A stretch of 34,174 nucleotides of DNA. Origin: Eubacterium sp. (GTDB lineage Bacteria; Bacillota_A; Clostridia; Peptostreptococcales; Anaerovoracaceae). This document shows, piece by piece, positions 28,388-34,174 of this stretch. Positions within the stretch are counted from its first letter, which is position 1. Each line of letters starts with the position of its first letter. The DNA lies in assembly GCA_017425345.1 (NCBI GenBank), contig JAFOML010000052.1, forward strand, positions 1 to 34,174, written 5' to 3'. The notes under the pieces were generated by a model, which did no database searches, was not told where the DNA came from, and saw only the letters and a program-made list of their open reading frames with translations. The position numbers and the translations under genes are program-made.

Positions 28388-28552
28388 TGTGTGGAGCTTG
28401 CTGCAGCCCGGCAGCCTTACCTGGCAGCCGGGGGAACGCCTGCTGCAGCTGCTCGCCTGACAGCTGGCAGCACCGGGCCTTTTAGCTGCGACCCGTGCGC
28501 CAGCGGCGGCATCCGCAGAGCGTTCCTTGGGGTACTTTCCATGATCTGGCTC

Positions 28553-28593
28553 GGTACCGGCCGCAATGTGCTCATCACCTGCGAGGCCGGACC
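28553..28593. repeat. Hairpin with CCGGCC/GGCCGG stem
   Basis: GGT, a bulged A, CCGGCC and GCA (28553-28565) pair with TGC, two bulged bases, GGCCGG and ACC (28580-28593). It directly precedes a second, longer hairpin. Confidence 0.45.
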
Positions 28594-28595
28594 AT

Positions 28596-28643
28596 GGAAT
28601 ACTACGTGGACAAGGCTTCTGATGCTTGCCCACATAGTATCCC
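28596..28643 (-). repeat. 19-bp hairpin whose variants are G-U pairs on the minus strand
   Basis: The arms 28596-28614 and 28625-28643 are inverted copies differing at three positions, around a 10-base loop. In minus-strand RNA all three differences are G-U pairs, giving an uninterrupted 19-bp stem. In plus-strand RNA they are A-C mismatches. This asymmetry favours a minus-strand RNA. No T-run follows on either strand. Confidence 0.5.
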
Positions 28644-28701
28644 ACAGCCCGTTTCGAACAAAAGCTTCATTTCCCGGCAATACTTCGAAAGCAAGCTCCT
28701 C

Positions 28702-28869
28702 TTCCCTGTAATCAGTGTATACTGCGAAAGAACTAACATTATATGAACCTCAAAAACGTGTAGGGAGAACTACCTTTCGAACATGGCCTTAATTCTGGCT
28801 TTTCAAGTTCGAAAAACAACCTTGTCTTTTCGCAGTGAAGGGCGTTTTTTCGTCATTATATGCGAAAGG
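28702..28869 (+). repeat. Structured repeat element, copy A
   Basis: The element starts with TTCCCTGTAATC and the anchor TGTATACTGCGA (28716-28727). After 47 bases comes hairpin P1 (TTTCGAAC 28775-28782 with GTTCGAAA 28807-28814, 24-base loop). After a further 11 bases comes hairpin P2 (CTTTTCGCA 28826-28834 with TGCGAAAGG 28861-28869, 26-base loop). Copy B at 29039 has the same order and nearly identical spacings. The strand is not proven. Confidence 0.45.
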
Positions 28870-28945
28870 ATATCTGAATGGAATTCACACCAAAATTAGG
28901 ACTTCTCTGAGAGTGAGGCGATTTGAACTATTTCCGGAAAAACCG

Positions 28946-29045
28946 AAACATAGTGCGATGATAGGATTTTATCTTTTGAATGATTTCCAGATTTTTTCAA
29001 ACATAGTGCGATGATAGGATTTTGTTTTTTTGAATGATTTTCCTG
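28946..29045. repeat. Tandem direct repeat, period 53 bases
   Basis: The 25-base segment at 28946-28970 containing CATAGTGCGATGATAGG recurs exactly at 28999-29023. The similarity continues through TTTTGAATGATTT in both copies. The unit period is 53 bases, and the second copy runs into the start of repeat element B. The surroundings are AT-rich. Confidence 0.75.
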
Positions 29046-29205
29046 AAATCAATGTATACTGCGAGGAAAACAGACTTCTGACTCCTGTGACAGGAGTGCG
29101 GGCCTGCTTTTGTTTGAACGTTTTCCTCGTTTTTCCTGATATAGTTCAAAACGCAAGGGCTCCTTATCGCAGAGAATGGCCTTTTTTGAAATATCCTGCG
29201 AAAGG
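29039..29205 (+). repeat. Structured repeat element, copy B
   Basis: The anchor TGTATACTGCGA (29053-29064) is followed after 48 bases by hairpin P1 (TTTGAAC 29113-29119 with GTTCAAA 29144-29150, 24-base loop). After 12 bases comes hairpin P2 (CTTATCGCA 29163-29171 with TGCGAAAGG 29197-29205, 25-base loop). An extra palindrome ACTCCTGTGACAGGAGT (29081-29097) sits in the first interval. The whole element is 167 bases against 168 in copy A. Confidence 0.45.
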
Positions 29206-29249
29206 CAAATGAAGACAGATCTCAAGTCGCCTACATTTGTTCCTATAGG

Positions 29250-29470
29250 GAAAAAACGGCGATGGACGCCCGCCCCGGCATCGCCGCTGTCCCGTGAACA
29301 CCCGCGGGGAGCGGGACCGAAGTCAAAACGGACCGTGGAATAGCAGAGCGGGCAGCCCGGACGGGCATAAGGAGGCGGCCCGCGAGCATATGCCGCGAAA
29401 GCCGTCTTGACGGAGGGACGCGGGATACCCTCTGGAAGGCTCCTGCCGGGTTCACACGGCAGGAGGTGCC
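29250..29470 (-). ncRNA. Candidate minus-strand structured RNA ending in a strong terminator
   Basis: This GC-rich stretch has hairpins at 29440-29465 (CTCCTGCCG with CGGCAGGAG) and 29289-29317 (GTCCCG with CGGGAC), followed on the minus strand by a terminator. No convincing protein frame ends there, and no known RNA family was recognised. The 5' end and promoter are not identified, so the extent is approximate. Confidence 0.25.
29251..29286 (-). terminator. Minus-strand intrinsic terminator without an assigned gene
   Basis: On the minus strand CGGCGATG (29286-29279) and CATCGCCG (29264-29257) form a perfect 8-bp GC-rich stem, followed immediately by six T bases (29256-29251). No annotated minus-strand gene ends here; the nearest upstream gene has its own terminator at 29597. 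Confidence 0.65.
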
Positions 29471-29590
29471 ACCCGGCGAGGGGGCCGGTAGTGCGGGGGT
29501 TAATTATGGCAGGAGGTGCCACCCGGCGAGGGGCTGGCAGTGCGGGGGGCTAATTATTGTAGGGGCTGCCACCCGGCGAAGGCCCCGCAG
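29458..29590. repeat. 50-bp tandem repeat, about 2.6 copies, G-rich
   Basis: Units at 29458-29507 and 29508-29557 are nearly identical. They start GGCAGGAGGTGCCACCCGGC and end in TAATTAT. A third, diverged partial copy begins at 29558 (AGGGGCTGCCACCCGGCGAA). There are no unique spacers between units, so this is a tandem repeat rather than a CRISPR array. Confidence 0.85.
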
Positions 29591-29596
29591 GCAATA

Positions 29597-29622
29597 GAAA
29601 ACCCCGCACCGGAAGTGCGGGG
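29597..29622 (-). terminator. Intrinsic terminator of the small membrane protein gene
   Basis: On the minus strand CCCCGCAC (29622-29615) and GTGCGGGG (29609-29602) pair around a five-base loop, followed by TTTTC. It begins nine bases after the stop codon of the gene at 29632-29841. Confidence 0.85.
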
Positions 29623-29631
29623 CACGCAGAT

Positions 29632-29841
29632 TCAATCGTCATTCCCTATGTTGTGATTGCGTTTGATCTTATCAATGTCATCGGAGAGGTAGATCACATT
29701 GTCTTCCGTACGAAGGTCGTCGTCCTTCTTTGGCTTACGGGGTTTATGATCAGACGAATCATCTGGAGTTCTGCCGGAGGAGAAGAAGTAATATACCAGA
29801 AGACCTGCTACGAATATGAATCCCAAGAGTATTAATGGCAT
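29632..29841 (-). CDS. Small single-pass membrane protein of unknown function
   Basis: I do not recognise this 69-residue protein. It starts with a hydrophobic helix (MPLILLGFIFVAGLLVYYFF, residues 1-20). A charged, probably cytoplasmic tail follows, rich in Lys, Asp and Pro (SSGRTPDDSSDHKPRKPKKDDDLRTEDNVIYLSDDIDKIKRNHNIGNDD). The open frame includes a GTG at 29850, but that codon overlaps the ribosome binding site GGAGGT. ATG 29841 has that site seven bases upstream and is the better start. A clean terminator follows, so the gene is likely real and monocistronic. It is divergent from ileS. Confidence 0.75.
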   Translation of the reverse strand: MPLILLGFIFVAGLLVYYFFSSGRTPDDSSDHKPRKPKKDDDLRTEDNVIYLSDDIDKIKRNHNIGNDD

Positions 29842-29961
29842 AATGTTCACCTCCGATAATGTAGATTAGTATAATATTACCACAAATCTGTGAGAATAAA
29901 AATAGTTTTCGAAAAAGTTGTGAAGTTGAGCGCCGGCGGGGGCTGAATTCCCGTGGAAACC

Positions 29962-29990
29962 TTGACAGAAGCGGCTTTTCCCCTTATAAT
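29962..29990 (+). promoter_or_regulatory. Consensus sigma-A promoter of ileS-rlmN
   Basis: TTGACA (29962-29967) and TATAAT (29985-29990) are both perfect and 17 bases apart. Transcription should start near 29997, leaving a leader of only about 27 bases. There is no room for a T-box. Confidence 0.92.
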
Positions 29991-30023
29991 TTATTAGTTA
30001 ATTCAACGAATCGAGGACTATAT

Positions 30024-33000
30024 ATGTTTAAGAAATTATCGGATATGGCAGTATCTGAAGTGCAGAAGCTTCAGGTGAAGACATGGAACGAGCAGGATCT
30101 GCTCGGACTTTGTGTTAAGGCGAGAGAGGGACAGCCACAGTTCGTATTTTACGAAGGGCCCCCGACGGCAAACGGTAAGCCGGGCATCCATCACGTGATG
30201 GCCAGAACGCTGAAGGACTCCATCAACCGTTATAAGACGATGCAGGGCTTCCAGGTCAAGCGTAAGGCTGGATGGGACACGCACGGACTTCCGGTAGAGA
30301 TCGAGGTCGAGAAGACGCTTGGTATGAACGGCAAGCAGGACATCGAGGTCTACGGAATCAAGGAATTCAATGAGAAGTGCAGAGAATCCGTATTTACCTA
30401 TACGGACCTCTGGCGTGAGATGAGTGAGCGCATGGCTTACATGGCGGACATGGATAATCCGTACATCACGCTGGATAACAACTATATCGAGACCGAGTGG
30501 TGGATCCTGAAGAAGTTCTTCGACGCCGGGCTGATCTACGAAGGACATAAGATCCTGCCGTACTGCCCGCGCTGCGGAACCGGTCTGGCTTCCCACGAGG
30601 TAGCGCAGGGCTATCAGGACGTCAAGGTCAACACACTGACCGTCAAGTTCAAGAGAGTGGACAAGGAGAACGAGTACTTCCTGGCATGGACGACCACACC
30701 GTGGACACTTGCTGCGAATACCGTTCTGACCGTCGGGCCGGACATCGATTACGTCCGCGTTAAGATGCTGCAGGGCGATGAGGAAGGAAACATCTTCTAC
30801 CTGGCCAAGCATCTCGCTGACAGAGTGCTCGGAAGCGGTACCTATGAGATCCTGGACGAGATGAAGGGTACTGAGCTCGAGAACCTCGAGTACGAGCAGC
30901 TGATGCCGTTCGTAAAGCCGGATAAGAAGTGCTTCTTCGTGACCTGCATGGATTACGTCAGCATTGAAGACGGTACCGGTATCGTTCATACCGCGCCGGC
31001 ATTCGGTGAAGACGACTATCAGTGCGGCCGCAAGTACAACCTGCCGATGCTGCAGCCGGTCGACGAGAGAGGCTGCTTCACGACCACGCCGTGGAAGGGT
31101 CACTTCGTCATGGAGGAAGGACTTGATGTGGAGATCATCAAGTACCTGGCCAAGGATGATAAGATTTATAAGAGAGAGAAGATCTCCCATAACTATCCGC
31201 ACTGCTGGCGCTGCGGAACCCCGCTCGTCTACTATGCGAGAAAGAGCTGGTACATCGAGATGAGCAAGCTGAAGGATCAGCTTGTTGCCAATAACAATAC
31301 GGTAAACTGGTATCCGCCGTTTGTCGGAGAGAAGCGCTTCGGTAACTGGCTGGAGGAGATCAAGGACTGGGCGATTTCCCGTAACAGATACTGGGGAACT
31401 CCGATTCCGGTATGGCGCTGTGAATGCGGCCATCTGGACTGCATCGGCAGCCGTAAGGAGCTTGCGGAGAGAGCGATCGAGGATATCGATGAGACGATCG
31501 AACTCCATCGTCCGTATGTAGATGACGTTCATCTGACCTGCCCGGAATGCGGCGGCAAGATGACCAGAATCTCGGAAGTTATCGACTGCTGGTTCGACTC
31601 CGGTTCGATGCCGTATGCGCAGTGGCATTACCCGTTCGAGCATGCGGATGATTTCGACAGCCTGTATCCGGCAGACTTCATCTGCGAGGGTATCGACCAG
31701 ACCAGAGGATGGTTCTATTCTCTGATGGCGATCTCCACCTTCGTCAGCGGACAGTCTCCGTACAAGAACGTGCTGGTTAACGACCTGATCCTGGATAAGA
31801 ACGGAAAGAAGATGTCCAAGCACGTCGGCAATACCGTCGATCCGTTCCAGCTGTTCGATAAGTACGGCGCAGACGCGACGAGATGGTATCTGCTGTCCGT
31901 CAGCCCGGCATGGTCGCCGACCAAGTTCGATGAAGAAGGACTGAAGGAAGTCGTAAGCAAGTTCTTCGGAACGCTGAAGAACGTATATAACTTCTTCGTA
32001 CTCTATGCGAACCTGGATGACATCGATGTCAGCAAGCTTTCTGTGGAGTATAAGGATCGTCCGGAACTTGACCGGTGGATTTTGTCCAAGTATAACAAGC
32101 TCATCGCCGACGTCACCGACTACATGGATCACTATGATCATATGAAGTCCGTACGCGCGATCAGCGAGTTCGTATCCGAGGATCTGTCCAACTGGTACAT
32201 CAGAAGAGCGCGCCGCAGATTCTATGCGGAGGGCATGAGCGCAGACAAGGAAAGCGTATATCTCACGACTTATGAAGTGCTGAATGGCATCGCGCGCATG
32301 ATCGCGCCGTTTGCTCCGTTCCTGTCTGAGGAAATGTATCAGAACCTGACCGGAGAAGCGACTGTTCACACGGCTTACTTCCCGAAGAGCAAGGCAGAGC
32401 TGATCGATCCGGCGGTCGAGGAGCGTATGGATCTGGTAAGATCGCTTTGTAACCTGGGACGCGGCATCCGTGAGAAGGAGAGCATCAAGGTACGTCAGCC
32501 GCTGGCAGATATCCTGGTCGACGGCAAGTACAAGGCTCTGATCGAGGATCTGTCGCACCTGCTCATGGAAGAGCTGAACGTGAAGAACGTCATCTTTGCG
32601 GACCAGCTGGATACCTATATGGATTTCTCCCTGAAGCCGAACTTCCGCGTTGCCGGACCGGCTCTCGGAAAGAACATCAAGGCATTCGGTGCGGCTCTGG
32701 CCAAGGAGAATGCGGCAGAGTTCGTCGGCAAGCTGGATTCGGAAGACAGCGTTCTGCTGAACCTGAACGGGGAAGATGTGGAGATCGAGAAGGATTTCGT
32801 CGATGTGCGCATCAACGCCAAGGAAGGATTCGCAGTCGCCATGGAGAACAACGTATTTGCAATCATGGATACGCAGCTGACACCGGAACTCATCGAGGAG
32901 GGTATCGCGCGTGAGATCATTTCCAAGATCCAGCAGATGCGTAAGCAGATGGATCTTGCGATGATGGATCACATCGCAGTCTGCATTGCAGCGGACGAGG

Positions 33001-33137
33001 AAGTCAAGGCTGCAGTAACCGCAAACGCAGACTACATCATGGGCGAGACGCTGGCCGACAGCATCACAGATGCTGAGGACCTGAAAACCGTAGATATCAA
33101 CGGACATAAGACAGGACTTGCAATTAGTAAATTATGA
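30024..33137 (+). CDS. ileS: Isoleucyl-tRNA synthetase, type 2 (eukaryote-like)
   Basis: IleRS charges tRNA-Ile with isoleucine and edits valine errors. The 1037-residue class I enzyme has FYEGPPTANGKPGIHHVMARTLKD, in which the HIGH element appears as GIHH (54-57). It also has the CP1 editing domain with TTPWTLAANTVL, GWDTHGLPVE, WFDSGSMPYAQWHYPFE and DQTRGWFYSL, the second signature KMSKH (596-600), and the anticodon-binding domain with SNWYIRRARRRF. These features fit IleRS type 2, the group that includes mupirocin-insensitive enzymes. A GAGG site precedes the ATG. A consensus promoter drives the gene and no T-box is seen. The stop overlaps the rlmN start (ATGA). Confidence 0.97.
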   Translation: MFKKLSDMAVSEVQKLQVKTWNEQDLLGLCVKAREGQPQFVFYEGPPTANGKPGIHHVMARTLKDSINRYKTMQGFQVKRKAGWDTHGLPVEIEVEKTLGMNGKQDIEVYGIKEFNEKCRESVFTYTDLWREMSERMAYMADMDNPYITLDNNYIETEWWILKKFFDAGLIYEGHKILPYCPRCGTGLASHEVAQGYQDVKVNTLTVKFKRVDKENEYFLAWTTTPWTLAANTVLTVGPDIDYVRVKMLQGDEEGNIFYLAKHLADRVLGSGTYEILDEMKGTELENLEYEQLMPFVKPDKKCFFVTCMDYVSIEDGTGIVHTAPAFGEDDYQCGRKYNLPMLQPVDERGCFTTTPWKGHFVMEEGLDVEIIKYLAKDDKIYKREKISHNYPHCWRCGTPLVYYARKSWYIEMSKLKDQLVANNNTVNWYPPFVGEKRFGNWLEEIKDWAISRNRYWGTPIPVWRCECGHLDCIGSRKELAERAIEDIDETIELHRPYVDDVHLTCPECGGKMTRISEVIDCWFDSGSMPYAQWHYPFEHADDFDSLYPADFICEGIDQTRGWFYSLMAISTFVSGQSPYKNVLVNDLILDKNGKKMSKHVGNTVDPFQLFDKYGADATRWYLLSVSPAWSPTKFDEEGLKEVVSKFFGTLKNVYNFFVLYANLDDIDVSKLSVEYKDRPELDRWILSKYNKLIADVTDYMDHYDHMKSVRAISEFVSEDLSNWYIRRARRRFYAEGMSADKESVYLTTYEVLNGIARMIAPFAPFLSEEMYQNLTGEATVHTAYFPKSKAELIDPAVEERMDLVRSLCNLGRGIREKESIKVRQPLADILVDGKYKALIEDLSHLLMEELNVKNVIFADQLDTYMDFSLKPNFRVAGPALGKNIKAFGAALAKENAAEFVGKLDSEDSVLLNLNGEDVEIEKDFVDVRINAKEGFAVAMENNVFAIMDTQLTPELIEEGIAREIISKIQQMRKQMDLAMMDHIAVCIAADEEVKAAVTANADYIMGETLADSITDAEDLKTVDINGHKTGLAISKL

Positions 33138-34165
33138 AACAACAGATCAGAAATCTGACGCCGGAAGAGCTGAAACAGGCTGTGACCGAGCTGGGACAGC
33201 CGGCTTTCCGCGCGAAGCAGCTGATGGATTGGATCTATAAAGGCAAGACGAGCTTCCGGGAGATGCATAACCTCCCGGAAGTTTTAATACTTGCCCTGGA
33301 AGACGCGTATACTCTCGATCCGCTTACGCTCATGGAAGAGCAGGTATCCAAACTGGACGGCACCAGAAAGTATCTGTTCGGGCTTGAGGACGGCAATGCG
33401 GTCGAGAGTGTATTTCTGCGGTATAAATACGGAAACAGCGTCTGTATTTCCTCGCAGGCGGGGTGCAGGATGGGGTGCAGGTTTTGTGCATCGGGGATCA
33501 ATGGTCTCGTACGGAACCTGACCGCAGCCGAGATGCTGTCGCAGATCATGGACATCGAGCGGATCACCGGCGAGAAGGTCGGTCACGTGGTCGTGATGGG
33601 GACCGGTGAGCCATTTGACAACTATGAGAATCTGGCCCGGTTCCTCAGACTCATCCATGAACCGAAGGGGTTCGGGCTGAGCTACCGGAACATCACGGTT
33701 TCCACCTGCGGGCTTGTGAACCGGATCGAGCGGTTTTCCGAAGAGTTTCCGCAGGTCAACCTTGCAATCTCGCTGCATGCGGCGACCGACGAGGAGCGGA
33801 GCAGGCTGATGCCGGTGAACCGGAAGTATCCGCTTTCGGAGCTCATCGAAGCTGCGCGGAAGACCGCAGAAGCTACGGGAAGAAGAGTGACGTTTGAATA
33901 CGCTCTGATCCACGGCGAAAATGATACCGACGAGGATGCGCAGAAGCTCGCACACCTGCTGCACGGCATGCTCTGCCACGTCAATCTCATCCCGCTGAAT
34001 GCGGTTACAGAGACCGGCTTTCAGTCCGGCGGGAGACAGCGCGCAGCGGCATTTTCCGCGCTTCTGGAACAGAAGGGGATCCCCGCTACGGTGCGCAGAC
34101 AGATGGGCGCAGATATCGATGGAGCCTGCGGGCAGCTGCGTCTGAAAACAGAAAAAAGGCATTGA
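33134..34165 (+). CDS. rlmN: 23S rRNA (adenine2503-C2)/tRNA adenine methyltransferase RlmN
   Basis: RlmN is a radical SAM enzyme that methylates C2 of A2503 in 23S rRNA, and often A37 of some tRNAs, which supports translational accuracy. The 343-residue protein is full length. Its N-terminal accessory domain (FRAKQLMDWIYKGKTSFREMHNLP) is followed by the cluster motif CRMGCRFC (Cys111, Cys115, Cys118), the GTGEPFDNYEN motif, STCGLVNRI, LAISLHAATDEERSRLMPVNRKYPL and the catalytic C-terminal cysteine in GADIDGACGQLR (Cys332). The start overlaps the ileS stop by four bases, so translation is coupled and relies on ileS read-in. The Cfr paralogue is less likely, as the motifs and housekeeping context fit RlmN. 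Confidence 0.95.
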   Translation: MKQQIRNLTPEELKQAVTELGQPAFRAKQLMDWIYKGKTSFREMHNLPEVLILALEDAYTLDPLTLMEEQVSKLDGTRKYLFGLEDGNAVESVFLRYKYGNSVCISSQAGCRMGCRFCASGINGLVRNLTAAEMLSQIMDIERITGEKVGHVVVMGTGEPFDNYENLARFLRLIHEPKGFGLSYRNITVSTCGLVNRIERFSEEFPQVNLAISLHAATDEERSRLMPVNRKYPLSELIEAARKTAEATGRRVTFEYALIHGENDTDEDAQKLAHLLHGMLCHVNLIPLNAVTETGFQSGGRQRAAAFSALLEQKGIPATVRRQMGADIDGACGQLRLKTEKRH

Positions 34166-34174
34166 ACCAAAATC

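Larger units (their letters stand above)
28388..28652. other. GC-rich noncoding block with dense hairpins
   Basis: No credible gene is seen here. Open frames on both strands lack ribosome binding sites and recognisable proteins. The block has two copies of the palindrome GCTGCAGC, a CCCGGC/GCCGGG pair around 28408-28431, and several CAGCTG-type motifs. It ends in two adjacent large hairpins (28553-28593 and 28596-28643). It may be a degenerate repeat element or a structured RNA. Confidence 0.4.

Noticed and set aside
28391..28746. Protein genes on either strand in the GC-rich intergenic block
   Set aside because: Three overlapping frames exist, but none has a ribosome binding site, a domain or consistent composition, and the stretch is full of inverted repeats.
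29049..29522. Minus-strand 157-codon open frame across element B and the GC-rich block
   Set aside because: It spans two regions of very different composition and crosses a strong minus-strand terminator, with no recognisable protein features.
29458..29590. CRISPR array
   Set aside because: The 50-base units follow each other directly without unique spacers, and no cas genes are present.
29870..30023. T-box leader for ileS
   Set aside because: The consensus promoter at 29962 leaves only about 27 bases of leader, and no T-box sequence or antiterminator is visible.

Overview
The window reads as chromosomal housekeeping DNA of a Gram-positive anaerobe of the class Clostridia, moderately GC-rich. 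The evidence is the lepA-hemW-hrcA-grpE-dnaK-dnaJ block with a CIRCE operator, purine-rich GGAGG ribosome binding sites, TTGACA/TATAAT promoters, pyruvate carboxylase, a CsoR-CopA pair, and a DUF5685 gene followed by a small J-domain gene. An Anaerovoracaceae-like (former Family XIII) placement is only a guess. There are no rRNA or tRNA genes, phage genes, transposases or CRISPR arrays. Gene density is high except in one 1.3 kb stretch.

Layout. 1-4384 (+): 3' part of lepA, then hemW and glpK, ending in an intrinsic terminator. 4460-9324 (+): the HrcA/CIRCE heat-shock operon hrcA-grpE-dnaK-dnaJ. 9349-13230 (+): a four-gene spermidine/putrescine ABC importer, potABCD, with its own promoter, ending in a terminator that works in both directions. 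13295-15424 (-): a secreted GH25 muramidase with Ig-like and fibronectin-like tail domains. 15621-17067 (+): a DUF5685 gene overlapping a J-domain gene, which converges on and overlaps a membrane-anchored SGNH-like gene (17038-18135, -). 18217-21188 (+): copper-responsive csoR-copA, with a CopZ-like domain fused to CopA and a terminator. 21400-22156: ung with an apparently leaderless promoter. 22173-28334 (+): typA/bipA, an mscS-type channel and pyruvate carboxylase. 28335-29631: a long noncoding stretch of hairpins and repeats. 29632-29841 (-): a small membrane protein. 29962-34165 (+): ileS (type 2) overlapping rlmN.

How the genes work together. LepA, TypA, IleS and RlmN serve translation, and HrcA to DnaJ serve protein folding under self-repression by HrcA. 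PotABCD imports polyamines. CsoR and CopA form a closed copper sensor-exporter circuit. Pyc supplies oxaloacetate and GlpK brings glycerol into metabolism.

The least explained parts are: two paralogous elements of about 168 nt with matching hairpin architecture in the 28.7-29.2 kb gap; a strong minus-strand terminator with no gene in front of it at 29.25 kb; Asp-rich motifs in the DUF5685 protein that resemble isoprenoid synthases; a promoter lying inside an inverted repeat between dnaJ and potA; and a segment with two alternative pairing partners between copA and ung. All calls come from reading the sequence; no searches were run.
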